Source: Agrobacterium tumefaciens
Lineage (GTDB): Bacteria > Pseudomonadota > Alphaproteobacteria > Rhizobiales > Rhizobiaceae
Length of the DNA stretch: 64,000 bases
Assembly: GCF_009649785.1 (NCBI RefSeq)
Contig: NZ_WJOK01000024.1
Location: forward strand, 1-64,000
Reading direction: 5' to 3'
Within the stretch, counting starts at the first letter, position 1. Every line of letters begins with the position of its first letter. The notes under the pieces are model-generated. The model saw nothing but the letters and a program-made list of their open reading frames with translations. It made no database searches and was not told the origin of the DNA. The position numbers and the translations under genes are program-made. Positions 47,517 to 56,172 of the stretch are shown piece by piece.

Positions 47517-48102
47517 GATTCCATCCCAGAAGATGACGGATGATGGTGAGGAAACCCGCGGCGGGCGTTTGCAAATCCGCTGCGCGATGTTCGCGCCGCC
47601 ACTCTGCCGGTTTTTCGAATTCTCCGGCCCATATGCCGCGAGCTTCTTTGCGCGCCAGCGCCTGTTCGCCGGAGAACTGGAAATAACCTGAAGCGATGGC
47701 AAAACCCGACGCCACCATTTCCGAGGACACATCCCGGTCTCCCGCCGAGCAATAGACCAGCAGCCGTCCGTAACGGTCCCTGGAACTGCCGGAACAGGAA
47801 AAGGTCGTGCCTTCCATCATCTGTTGCAGAACGCGGCGCGCCTCCGCGCCGCATGGCCAGGTTTCGCTGCCGCGCCGGCACGTCTGCGAAAGCTCCGGCG
47901 CATCGATGCCGAGCAGCCGGAACCGGTCCTCGCCCTTTGAAAGCGTATCGCCATCGATCACGAAGAAACGGCCGGTATGGGTCTCGCTATTGATCTGATC
48001 GAGCTTGGCGGCAATCAGAATGCCGAGAAAAACGGTGGCAAGGAAAAGCCCGCCGTCGCGAAAAGTCGAGAAAAAGCCGCGCCTGCCTCCATTTCGTCTC
48101 AT
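47509..48102 (-). CDS. Thermonuclease (SNase-like) with N-terminal membrane anchor
   Basis: A 197-residue nuclease. Residues about 18-38 are a membrane or signal anchor (GGLFLATVFLGILIAAK). The SNase domain has VIDGDTL, RLLGIDAPE (Ca and active-site Arg) and RDRYGRLLVYCSAGDRDVSSEMV. Three cysteines in the middle may form disulfides, suggesting a periplasmic location. It is coupled to the Fe-S UDG gene downstream and divergent from the sensor kinase. Confidence 0.88.
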   Translation of the reverse strand: MRRNGGRRGFFSTFRDGGLFLATVFLGILIAAKLDQINSETHTGRFFVIDGDTLSKGEDRFRLLGIDAPELSQTCRRGSETWPCGAEARRVLQQMMEGTTFSCSGSSRDRYGRLLVYCSAGDRDVSSEMVASGFAIASGYFQFSGEQALARKEARGIWAGEFEKPAEWRREHRAADLQTPAAGFLTIIRHLLGWNHG

Positions 48103-48210
48103 GTCACAACAAACCCTTGTCAGAAATGGCAAACAAATCCTTTCACGGCAGCATCTTCTTAAGATTTTGTGCGTAGCCTGCAAAGGGTTCATGTCACCTG
48201 CGTTGTAACA

Positions 48211-49746
48211 ATGAGTAAAAGCGTCAGCACGTCCCCCGATAAGATCATCGTCGACCGTTCACGAAAGCACCGTAACAAGGCTGTTTTCGACACGGTGAAG
48301 ACGACGCGTGAACGCTTGCAGCAAGGCGCTGGCGGCAGCGAAGCCTATGAACGTGAAATGCTGACGATGCACATCGCAGAAGCCCTTCAGGGCGCGATGA
48401 TCATGCCGCTTTTCATCGTATTCGCCTCTATCATCGGTTTGTATATCACGGGTGACATAGGGCTGATCATCTGGTCGCTCATTGCGCTGAGTTTCCATGC
48501 CATGTCTCTGGTGCTGGCCAAAAGAGCCGCCAAACAGGGGATCACGGCCGAAAATCTGCCGAAGTGGCGCAATCTCTTCCTTGCCATGCAGATCCTCATC
48601 GGTTGCGCCTGGGCAATGTTCGCCTTGGCCGAACCGGTGCGCAACAACCCGGCACTCGTTCTTTTCTTCAAGGGCGCGACGCTGCTGATCGCGCTTTCGC
48701 TTACCGCCATGGCCAATTTCATGCTGCGGCGGGCCACCTTCATGACCTTCCTGCCGGTGCTGGCGGCGCTGTGCGTCACCTCCGTCGTCTCCCGTGATCC
48801 CTTCGATGTTGGCCTCGCCCTGATGTTCGGCATGGCGATCCTCTTCTGTCATCGCATTACCAGCCGGCTTTATCAGACCAGCATCAAGCTGCTGTCGTCA
48901 CAGACTGAAAAAGATGATCTGATCGCCGAACTCGAAGTCGCCAACTCGATGTCGGATGAGGCGCGGCGGCGTGCGGAAGAGGCCAATCTGGCGAAATCGC
49001 GCTTTCTCGCCTCCATGTCGCACGAGCTGCGAACCCCGCTCAACGCCATTCTCGGCTTCTCCGAGGTCATGTCCGCAGAGGTACTCGGTCCGCTCAACAA
49101 TCCGCTCTACAAGGAATATTCCGGCGACATCCACCGTTCCGGCCAGCATCTGCTCGACCTTATCAACGAAATCCTCGACCTGTCGCGTATCGAGGCCGGC
49201 CGCTACGACCTCAATGAGGAAGCGGTCTCGATGCTTGAGATCGCCGAAGATTGCATCGGCATGATCCAGCTTCGCGCCCGCGCCAAGACCATCAGGATTT
49301 CGCAGCAGTTCGAGAGCAGCCTGCCGCAGGTCTGGGCGGATGAAAAATCGATCCGCCAGGTCATCCTCAACCTGCTCTCCAACGCCGTCAAATTCACCCC
49401 GCAGGGCGGTGAAATCCTCGTGAAGGCTGGCTGGACGGCGGGTGGCGGGCAATATGTGTCGATCAAGGACAACGGCCCCGGTATTCCAGAGGAAGAAATC
49501 CCCGTGGTGTTGTCTGCCTTCGGTCAGGGATCGATCGCGATCAAGAGCGCCGAACAGGGAACCGGGCTCGGCCTGCCCATCGTTCAGGCCATCCTTGCCA
49601 AGCATGACGGCCAGTTCATCCTGAAATCGAAATTGCGTGAAGGCACCGAAGGCATCGCCATCCTGCCGGCAAAACGTGTGCTGCAAAGCCTGCCAGCCGT
49701 GGAGGAAACCCACGCCATCCAGCCACGCCGCCGGTCCTTCGCCTAA
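48211..49746 (+). CDS. PdhS/DivJ-type membrane sensor histidine kinase
   Basis: A 511-residue kinase. Residues about 60-215 hold six hydrophobic segments, then a coiled linker (EKDDLIAELEVANSMSDEARRRAEEAN). The HisKA motif is MSHELRTPLNAILGFSE with phospho-acceptor H271. The HATPase has NLLSNAVKFTP, DNGPGIP and GTGLGLPI. The ELRTPLNAILGFSEVM...EYSGDIHRSGQHLLDLINEILDLSRIEAGR block is that of the PdhS/DivJ/PleC group that acts on DivK, so it may be PdhS2 of A. tumefaciens; this name is from memory and uncertain. MSKSVS was chosen over an upstream start. Confidence 0.9.
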   Translation: MSKSVSTSPDKIIVDRSRKHRNKAVFDTVKTTRERLQQGAGGSEAYEREMLTMHIAEALQGAMIMPLFIVFASIIGLYITGDIGLIIWSLIALSFHAMSLVLAKRAAKQGITAENLPKWRNLFLAMQILIGCAWAMFALAEPVRNNPALVLFFKGATLLIALSLTAMANFMLRRATFMTFLPVLAALCVTSVVSRDPFDVGLALMFGMAILFCHRITSRLYQTSIKLLSSQTEKDDLIAELEVANSMSDEARRRAEEANLAKSRFLASMSHELRTPLNAILGFSEVMSAEVLGPLNNPLYKEYSGDIHRSGQHLLDLINEILDLSRIEAGRYDLNEEAVSMLEIAEDCIGMIQLRARAKTIRISQQFESSLPQVWADEKSIRQVILNLLSNAVKFTPQGGEILVKAGWTAGGGQYVSIKDNGPGIPEEEIPVVLSAFGQGSIAIKSAEQGTGLGLPIVQAILAKHDGQFILKSKLREGTEGIAILPAKRVLQSLPAVEETHAIQPRRRSFA

Positions 49747-49762
49747 GCATCAAATCTGCCGT

Positions 49763-50167
49763 TCAGAAGAACAGCGTCGTCACCAGCGAATAAAGCACGA
49801 AAAATCCGTTTGCCGTCAAAAGGCAGAAGACGGCGAAAGAACCGAGATCCTTGGCGTGCCGCCCGACGGAAGAGATTTCCGGCGAGATGCGATCCACCAA
49901 CTCCTCAATCGCGGTATTGAGCGCCTCGACGGCGAACAAAAGCAGCATCAGCACCGTAAAGACGAGAAGATGCGCAAACGGCGTGCCAGCGACCAGAAGC
50001 AGGGCAAGGCCGACGCCGAAGGCGAGAACCTCGTGCCGGAACGCCGCTTCCTGCCACAGCCGTCCAAGCCCCTGCAAGGAATAGCGGGCAGCAGCAAAAA
50101 GATGCCGCCATCCCTTTTCCTTACGGAAGGCAGGTTCCGGTTGCTTCTTATGCGGCGTTGCGTCCAT
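49763..50167 (-). CDS. Diacylglycerol kinase
   Basis: A 134-residue small membrane enzyme (DagK family), phosphorylating diacylglycerol to phosphatidate. EAAFRHEVLAF and EALNTAIEELVDRISPE contain the conserved acidic residues that bind Mg-ATP. Three hydrophobic helices follow. GAGGG lies five bases before the ATG; the upstream TTG is not needed. It follows cobT by 8 bases, so they are likely one operon. Confidence 0.92.
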   Translation of the reverse strand: MDATPHKKQPEPAFRKEKGWRHLFAAARYSLQGLGRLWQEAAFRHEVLAFGVGLALLLVAGTPFAHLLVFTVLMLLLFAVEALNTAIEELVDRISPEISSVGRHAKDLGSFAVFCLLTANGFFVLYSLVTTLFF

Positions 50168-50175
50168 CTTCGCCC

Positions 50176-51210
50176 TCAATGCTCAGTGTGGGAATGGGTA
50201 CCAGTATCGACACCGGCAGCTTCGAAAGTCGCCATGCCGGAATGGCAGGCGGCGGCAGCCTTGACGATGCCGGCGGCCAAAGCGGCACCCGTGCCCTCGC
50301 CAAGCCGCATGCCCAGCGCCAGAAGCGGCGTCTTGCCAAGTTTCTCGACGGCAGCCAGATGGCCCGGTTCACCGGAGACATGGCCGATCAGGCAATGGTC
50401 GAGCGCGGAAGGATTGGCAGCCTTCAACAGCGCGGCAGCGGCAGTCGCCACATAACCGTCGATCAGCACGGGAATGCGCTGCACGCGGGCGGCAAGGATG
50501 GCGCCGGCAATCGCCGCAATCTCACGGCCACCGAGACGGCGCATGATTTCGAGCGGATCGGACAGATGGTCCCTGTGGAACTCGACGGCAGCCTTCACCG
50601 CCGCGATCTTGCGGGCCATGACCTCGCCTTCAGAGCCAGTGCCGGGACCGGTCCACTCTTCCGCCGTACCGCCATAAAGCGCCAGATTGATCGCCGCTGC
50701 GATGGTGGTGTTGCCAATGCCCATTTCGCCAACGCAGAGAAGGTCGGTACCGCCAGCAATCGCCTCCATGCCGAAGGCCATGGTGGCGGCGCAATCGCGC
50801 TCGGAAAGGGCAGGCTCGCAGGTGATGTCGCCGGTCGGGTAGTCAAGTGCCAGATCGAAAATCTTCAGACCGAGATCGTTGGTGACGCAAATCTGGTTGA
50901 TCGCCGCACCGCCTGCCGCAAAATTCTCCACCATCTGCTGCGTCACGGATGTCGGATAGGGCGTGATGCCGTGCCGGGTGACGCCATGATTACCGGCGAA
51001 AATCGCCACCAGCGGACGGGTGACGGCGGGCGAGCGGCCCGACCATGCGGCAAGCCACATGGCGATTTCTTCCAGCCGACCGAGCGAACCGGCCGGTTTC
51101 GTCAGTTGCGCATTGCGCTCCTTGGCCGCGACCAGCGCATGCGTATCCGGGCCGGGAAGCTCGCGCAGCAGCGCGCGGAAATCGTCGAAGGGCAATCCGC
51201 TCATGCTCAT
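50176..51210 (-). CDS. cobT: Nicotinate-nucleotide--dimethylbenzimidazole phosphoribosyltransferase
   Basis: Activates dimethylbenzimidazole as alpha-ribazole phosphate for cobalamin. The 344-residue protein has KPAGSLGRLEEIA, FAGNHGVTRHGITPYP, GEMGIGNTT and the catalytic E305 in RLGEGTGAALA. A second ATG two codons later is also possible. Divergent from cobS across 131 bases, with no cobalamin riboswitch seen between them. Confidence 0.97.
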   Translation of the reverse strand: MSMSGLPFDDFRALLRELPGPDTHALVAAKERNAQLTKPAGSLGRLEEIAMWLAAWSGRSPAVTRPLVAIFAGNHGVTRHGITPYPTSVTQQMVENFAAGGAAINQICVTNDLGLKIFDLALDYPTGDITCEPALSERDCAATMAFGMEAIAGGTDLLCVGEMGIGNTTIAAAINLALYGGTAEEWTGPGTGSEGEVMARKIAAVKAAVEFHRDHLSDPLEIMRRLGGREIAAIAGAILAARVQRIPVLIDGYVATAAAALLKAANPSALDHCLIGHVSGEPGHLAAVEKLGKTPLLALGMRLGEGTGAALAAGIVKAAAACHSGMATFEAAGVDTGTHSHTEH

Positions 51211-51341
51211 GGTATCTGTCTTTCTCGTCGTCGGGTTGGCGGAAACTTGTGTTTTCCGGCAAATCGGTCTTTGTTGCGCCTCTCATAATCGCGGACGCGC
51301 CGCGGAACAACCGGAAATGCAAGCACAGCAGCGGAGAGAGC

Positions 51342-52127
51342 ATGAAGGCCGGGGATTTTATAACAGATGTCATGCATTCCGTTGCCTTTCTCAGCCGCCT
51401 GCCGGTCCCATCGCGCTTTTTCGGTGAAGGTGACGGTCCATCGATGCGCCGGACAGCACGCGCTTTTCCCGCAGCAGGCCTCCTGATCGCCCTGCCCGCT
51501 GCTGTGCTCGTGGTGGCATTAGCGAAGTTCGACGCCTCACCGCAGCTCACCGGCTGGCTTGCCATCGCCGTCACCGCGCTCATAACCGGTGCGTTGCACG
51601 AAGACGGCTTGGCGGATATGGCCGATGGCTTCGGCAGCGGCAAGGACAAGTCGAAAACGCTTGAGATCATGAAGGACAGTCGCATTGGCAGCTATGGCAC
51701 GATCGCCATGGTCCTGTCCTTTGCACTGCGCGCCACGGCACTCGCATCGCTTATAGAAACCCTGCCTGCCAAAACCGCCGCCGCCTGCCTGATTGCCGCG
51801 CTGGTGGTGAGCCGCGCCCTGATGGTATGGCACTGGCAGTCACTGCCCGCCGCCAAAACCTCCGGCATCGCCGCCGGCGCCGGCCAACCCGGGGAAAGCG
51901 AGCGCAACATCGCGCTCGCAACAGGGTTGCTGCTGCTTGTGCTTTTCACGCTGCATGCCCTGCCCTTTGTGTCGATCGTAGTCGTTCTGGCGGCTGCCTG
52001 CCTCGCGACGATGCTGTGCGGCAGGCTCTGTGTCAGCAAGATCGGCGGCCACACCGGCGACACCATCGGCGCCAGCCAGCAGATCACGGAGATCGTTACT
52101 CTCGTCGCTCTTGCCCTTGCGACGTGA
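51342..52127 (+). CDS. cobS: Adenosylcobinamide-GDP ribazoletransferase
   Basis: Joins the activated lower ligand to adenosylcobinamide-GDP, the last step of cobalamin. The 261-residue integral membrane protein has HEDGLADMADGFGSGKDK, RIGSYG, and GHTGDTIGASQQ near the end. GGAGAGAG precedes the ATG. Overlap with an upstream reading in the same frame is not real. Confidence 0.96.
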   Translation: MKAGDFITDVMHSVAFLSRLPVPSRFFGEGDGPSMRRTARAFPAAGLLIALPAAVLVVALAKFDASPQLTGWLAIAVTALITGALHEDGLADMADGFGSGKDKSKTLEIMKDSRIGSYGTIAMVLSFALRATALASLIETLPAKTAAACLIAALVVSRALMVWHWQSLPAAKTSGIAAGAGQPGESERNIALATGLLLLVLFTLHALPFVSIVVVLAAACLATMLCGRLCVSKIGGHTGDTIGASQQITEIVTLVALALAT

Positions 52128-52146
52128 CAGACTGATATAGATCCCC

Positions 52147-52341
52147 ATGGAAACACCCTGCATTCATATCTGCTCCCTCGACGCCACAAACAGCCTCTGT
52201 ATCGGTTGCGGACGCACGCTGGACGAGATCGGCGGCTGGGCAACCTATAGCGACGAAAAGCGCCGCATGATCATGCAGGCGCTTCCCGAAAGACTGGCAA
52301 AAACAGGCAAGGACACCTTCAGGGAGACGCACACCGCATGA
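52147..52341 (+). CDS. DUF1289 domain-containing protein
   Basis: A 64-residue protein with four cysteines C5, C9, C18 and C21 in a CxxxC and CxxC arrangement (CIHIC...CIGCGRT) and the EIGGWATYSDEKRRMIM motif. It likely binds a metal or Fe-S cluster; the role is unknown. It overlaps the next gene by ATGA and lies just after cobS. Confidence 0.93.
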   Translation: METPCIHICSLDATNSLCIGCGRTLDEIGGWATYSDEKRRMIMQALPERLAKTGKDTFRETHTA

Positions 52342-53045
52342 ACAGGCTGACTTTCGTTCTCCTCTTGCTGGCCGTGGGTCTCGGCCTGCTTCTCGTCAAT
52401 CACGACAGCGGCCGCACCTTCGGCATCGACAACGAGAAATTCGGGCAGATCGTCTATCTCCTGCCGATTGCGGGCTTGCTATCCGTCGGCATTCTGGCGG
52501 GAAGCCGCGGCAGCTTCGCAAGCGTTGTCCGGCAACTCGCCATCTGGCTCGTGATTATCCTCGGCCTCGTATCCGTCTATCTCTATCGCTACGACCTGCA
52601 ATCCTTCGCCGACCGGCTGCTGGGTGGCCTGATGCCCGGCCGCGCGGTGGTGGTGACGACCGCTGGCGGCGAACAGGAGATCATACTGCACAAATCGATG
52701 AGCGGCCATTTCGAGGCGAATGTCAGCATTGAAGGCAAAACGATCCACATGCTGTTCGATACCGGCGCGAGCTCCGTGGTGCTGGCCAATGCCGATGCCG
52801 CCGCCATCGGCATCGACACCACGAAACTGCGCTACACCGTGCCGGTGATGACCGCGAACGGCCGCACGGCGGCAGCGCCCGTCACCCTGTCCGAGATCGG
52901 CATCGGCCCGATCGCGCGGAACAACATCCCCGCCCTCGTCGCGCAGGATGGCCAACTGGGCCAGAGCCTGCTCGGCATGAGCTTCCTGTCGACGCTTGGT
53001 TCGATGCAGATGCAGACCGATGAGTTGAGATTGCGAGACAGGTAA
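52338..53045 (+). CDS. TIGR02281-type retroviral-like aspartic protease, membrane-anchored
   Basis: A 235-residue protein with three N-terminal hydrophobic segments and a periplasmic clan-AA aspartic protease domain. The catalytic D141 is in LFDTGASSVVLA, with the rest of the pepsin-like half-barrel (LGMSFLSTLGSMQMQ) following. It would act as a dimer. Start ATG overlaps DUF1289 stop. Confidence 0.92.
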   Translation: MNRLTFVLLLLAVGLGLLLVNHDSGRTFGIDNEKFGQIVYLLPIAGLLSVGILAGSRGSFASVVRQLAIWLVIILGLVSVYLYRYDLQSFADRLLGGLMPGRAVVVTTAGGEQEIILHKSMSGHFEANVSIEGKTIHMLFDTGASSVVLANADAAAIGIDTTKLRYTVPVMTANGRTAAAPVTLSEIGIGPIARNNIPALVAQDGQLGQSLLGMSFLSTLGSMQMQTDELRLRDR

Positions 53046-53106
53046 AACCTGCCGGGCAGACAGTTCCTGCTCGAGATCAAAAAATAACGTCTCGCTGTCC
53101 GAATAC

Positions 53107-53132
53107 GAAAACGCCCGGTGCAAACCGGGCGT
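53107..53132 (-). terminator. Terminator of the ABC-2 operon
   Basis: ACGCCCGGT pairs perfectly with ACCGGGCGT around a four-base loop; on the minus strand it is followed by TTTTCG. It lies downstream of the ABC permease. Confidence 0.65.
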
Positions 53133-53160
53133 ATCACATTCACGGCAAACCTCTTTCCGG

Positions 53161-53922
53161 TCAGTTGCGCAGCCGGTAACCGGTCTTGAACATCCAGCCG
53201 ACGACGCCGAGGCAGAGCGCAAGGAACAGCGTGATCATCGCCAGGCTGATGACGGGATTAACGTCGGCGATCTCGTAGAAGCTCCAGCGGAAACCGCTGA
53301 TGAGGTAGAGCACCGGGTTGAAATGACTGACCGTCTGCCAGAAGGGCGGCAGCATGTCGATGGAGTAGAAGCTGCCGCCAAGGAATGTCAGAGGCGGCAC
53401 CACCAGCATCGGGATGAGGTTCAACTGCTCGAAATTCGTGGCCCAGATGCCGATGATGAAGCCGAACAGGCTGAAGCTCACCGCCGTCAGCACAAAGAAC
53501 AGGATCATCATGAACGGATGGGCGATGGTGATATCCACGAAGAAGGAGGCCGTTATCAGGATGATCGTGCCGATCATCAGCCCCTTGGTCGCCGCCGCCC
53601 CGACATAACCGGCAACAATTTCCGTCATCGCCACTGGCGCAGACAATATCTCGTAGACCGTGCCGGTGAATTTCGGAAAATAGATGCCGAAAGAGCCGTT
53701 GCTGATGCATTGCGTCAAAAGCGTCAGCATGATCAGGCCGGGCGTTATGAACGCGCCATAGGAAACCCCGCCAACCTCCTGAATCCTTGAACCGATCGCC
53801 GTTCCGAAAACGATGAAATAGAGAGAGGTGGAAATGACCGGCGACACGACACTCTGCAACAGGGTGCGGCGGGTGCGCGCCATTTCGAACAGGTAGATGG
53901 ACTTGACAGCTTCGAAATTCAT
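53161..53922 (-). CDS. ABC-2 type exporter permease (NodJ-like)
   Basis: A 253-residue, six-helix permease of the ABC-2 family. [22 protein letters not shown] and [21 protein letters not shown] are characteristic. Translationally coupled to the ATPase upstream (ATGA). The pair resembles NodIJ and other drug or lipooligosaccharide exporters; its substrate cannot be told. Confidence 0.92.
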   Translation of the reverse strand: MNFEAVKSIYLFEMARTRRTLLQSVVSPVISTSLYFIVFGTAIGSRIQEVGGVSYGAFITPGLIMLTLLTQCISNGSFGIYFPKFTGTVYEILSAPVAMTEIVAGYVGAAATKGLMIGTIILITASFFVDITIAHPFMMILFFVLTAVSFSLFGFIIGIWATNFEQLNLIPMLVVPPLTFLGGSFYSIDMLPPFWQTVSHFNPVLYLISGFRWSFYEIADVNPVISLAMITLFLALCLGVVGWMFKTGYRLRN

Positions 53923-54845
53923 TTCTGGTCTCCTACCAGCGAGACGAAAATATCCTCAAGAGAGCTTTGACGTGTCGAAATATCCTTGAAATGGATGTTG
54001 GCACCGGAAAGCGCAGTCAGCAGATCGGCAATGCGCCCCTGCTCGCCGTTGTCCTCGATCTCGTAGGTGATGGTGTTGCGGTCATCCGAGAGCGAAAGGC
54101 CGAAGGATGAGAGACTATCCGGCAACGCCTCCACCGGCTGCGAAAGTTCAAGGAAAAGCTGCTTGCGGCCGAGCTTCTTCATCAGCGCGGTCTTTTCTTC
54201 CACCAGCAACAATTGGCCGCCATTGATAACGCCCACTCGATCGGCGATCTCTTCCGCCTCCTCGATGTAATGCGTGGTCAAAATGATTGTGACGCCCTTG
54301 GAGCGCAGCTCGGAAACGACATTCCACATGTCGCGGCGCAAGGTAACATCCACACCCGCCGTCGGCTCGTCGAGGAAGAGGACCTTCGGTTCGTGCGCAA
54401 GCGCCTTGGCGATCAGCACGCGTCGCTTCATGCCGCCGGAAAGCTCCCGCAGCATATTGTCCTTCTTGTCCCAGAGCGACAGCGATTTCAGGACGCGCTC
54501 GATCAGTTCCGGGTTCTTCTTCTGCCCATGCAGACCGCGCGAGAAGCTGACCGTGTTCCACACGGTCTCGAACTGGTCTGTCGTCAGTTCCTGTGGCACA
54601 AGGCCGATCAGGGCACGCGTCTGGCGAAAATCCTTCACCACATCATATCCGCCAACGAGAACCGAGCCTTCACCCGGATTGACAAGCCCGCAGATGATAG
54701 AGATCAGCGTCGTCTTGCCGGCTCCGTTAGGCCCGAGAAGAGCAAGGATTTCCCCCTCCCTGATATCGAGGCTGACACCTTTGAGCGCCTGAAAGCCATT
54801 TGAGTAGGATTTGGTCAGATTCCGTATCGAAACAATGGCATTCAT
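53919..54845 (-). CDS. ABC transporter ATP-binding protein (NodI/CcmA-like)
   Basis: A 308-residue ATPase. Walker A GPNGAGKT is near residue 38, signature LSGGMKRR, Walker [13 protein letters not shown], and the H-loop [10 protein letters not shown]. The C-terminal 80 residues are a domain typical of drug-export ATPases. The ATG at [10 protein letters not shown] follows a stop-overlapping reading. Partner permease overlaps by four bases. Confidence 0.95.
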   Translation of the reverse strand: MNAIVSIRNLTKSYSNGFQALKGVSLDIREGEILALLGPNGAGKTTLISIICGLVNPGEGSVLVGGYDVVKDFRQTRALIGLVPQELTTDQFETVWNTVSFSRGLHGQKKNPELIERVLKSLSLWDKKDNMLRELSGGMKRRVLIAKALAHEPKVLFLDEPTAGVDVTLRRDMWNVVSELRSKGVTIILTTHYIEEAEEIADRVGVINGGQLLLVEEKTALMKKLGRKQLFLELSQPVEALPDSLSSFGLSLSDDRNTITYEIEDNGEQGRIADLLTALSGANIHFKDISTRQSSLEDIFVSLVGDQK

Positions 54846-54950
54846 CGCGAATCTTTCGAAAAAAACGAGTAAGATGCACGCCATATAGGCCGTACAACCC
54901 GCAATTGCCAGCCCAACGGCCTGAACACTGCATTCGGCGGAGAGGGAAAA

Positions 54951-55772
54951 TCAGCTGTAGACGCTGTAGAAAAACTGGGCCGCGACGAAGACCAGAAACA
55001 CCCCGAAGGCCCGCTCCAGCTGCTTCTTGCTGAGTGCATGCGCCAGCCGCGCGCCATAGGGCGCGACGACAAGCGTGATGGGGATCAGCAGCGCGACGGC
55101 GATCCAGTTGATGAAGCCGGTGGAAAAAGGCGGCAGACCTGCATCACCCCAGCCGGCCCAGATATAGCCGAGGAGACCCGGCAGCGAAATAAGCACTCCG
55201 ACACCGGAGGATGTGGCAACCGCCTGATGGATGGTGCGTCCGTAAAGCGTCATGAAAGTATTATTCATCACCCCGCCGCCCACACCCATCAGGCCAGACA
55301 GAAGGCCGATGCCGGTGCCGACCAGAAAGCGGACCGGATTTTTCGGCAGGTCTGAACCGAGATGCCAGCTCGCCCGGTTGAAGATCATCCGGAAGGCGAG
55401 CGCAAGCGCAATGAAAGCGAAGATCAGCCGCAGGGCGACGCTCGAGGCATGCGCAGCCACCACAGATGCGAGGATGGTGCCGAGCGGCACGGCGACGATC
55501 CAACCCTTCAGGAGATCGATATCAACGGCACCTTTCTGGCGATGCGTCAGGAAGGAACGAATGGAGGTCGGCACGATGATGGCGAGCGAAGTCCCAAGCG
55601 ACAGATGCATGCGCACCGCCTCCGGCACATCCAGAAGCCCGAACACATGGTAGAACACCGGCACCAGCACAGCACCGCCGCCAATGCCGAACAGCCCCGC
55701 CAGAAGTCCAGCGACCACGCCCGCGGCCGCAAGCGCCGAAGCAAAGATCAGTATCTCTGAAACAGGGGGCAT
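54951..55772 (-). CDS. TauE/SafE family sulfite exporter-like permease
   Basis: A 273-residue, eight-helix permease. GVVAGLLAGLFGIGGGAVLVPVFYH in the first half and the second GLLSGLMGVGGGVMNNTFM are the two repeats of the family. RMHLSLGTSLAIIVPTSIRSF is in the first. It exports sulfite, sulfoacetate or another organosulfur anion; not determined. Upstream of an unexplained terminator region. Confidence 0.93.
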   Translation of the reverse strand: MPPVSEILIFASALAAAGVVAGLLAGLFGIGGGAVLVPVFYHVFGLLDVPEAVRMHLSLGTSLAIIVPTSIRSFLTHRQKGAVDIDLLKGWIVAVPLGTILASVVAAHASSVALRLIFAFIALALAFRMIFNRASWHLGSDLPKNPVRFLVGTGIGLLSGLMGVGGGVMNNTFMTLYGRTIHQAVATSSGVGVLISLPGLLGYIWAGWGDAGLPPFSTGFINWIAVALLIPITLVVAPYGARLAHALSKKQLERAFGVFLVFVAAQFFYSVYS

Positions 55773-55795
55773 GAAAGCAGGCTCCCGGGGGCCGT

Positions 55796-56005
55796 TGTCA
55801 CAAACATGTGACGCTCATAGCGTATCAGAAAAGGGCGGCAAGCCATGTTGGCCGCAGGTCAGTACGGCGCGATGTTTTTTGCCGGATATCCGCACCGGAT
55901 GGACCGTTTTATGGGATTTCTTCCCATTGCATGCCCTTGCAAAGACGCCGATATCCCCCGATTTAGGCAGTCTTCTTCAACCGGCCTTAGGGCCGGTCTT
56001 TTTTT
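55796..56005 (+). ncRNA. Candidate small RNA
   Basis: A predicted promoter TTGTCA, 17 bases, TAGCGT would start a transcript near 55830. It ends in a perfect hairpin ACCGGCC-TTAG-GGCCGGT and CTTTTTTT at 55980-56005, giving about 175 bases without a plausible ORF. The region includes C-rich single-strand segments such as ATATCCCCCGATTT that could pair with ribosome binding sites. Inference only. Confidence 0.4.
55980..56005 (+). terminator. Orphan Rho-independent terminator
   Basis: ACCGGCC and GGCCGGT form a 7-bp perfect stem with TTAG loop, followed by C and seven T. No plus-strand gene ends here. Confidence 0.85.
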
Positions 56006-56172
56006 GGGCGGCTAGCACCAAACCCAACAGGCCCAAATTGTAATGTGGCCACATCCCCCACTCCGTCATTCCGGGTAGCTCCGGGACGGACGGGAAGTTA
56101 CTGGTCGACGTAACGCACCACAACTAATGCCTCACGCCTATCGTCATGCACCACCGTGTCGTCTAGCCGCCC

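Larger units (their letters stand above)
55773..56172. other. Intergenic region with orphan terminator
   Basis: No protein gene is supported. It contains a strong plus-strand terminator (55980-56005) with no upstream gene on that strand, and a possible promoter TTGTCA-N17-TAGCGT near 55796-55824. See the sRNA candidate. The far part (56040-56172) is without visible features. Confidence 0.6.

Noticed and set aside
51211..51341. Cobalamin riboswitch between cobT and cobS
   Set aside because: Too short and no B12-box consensus seen.
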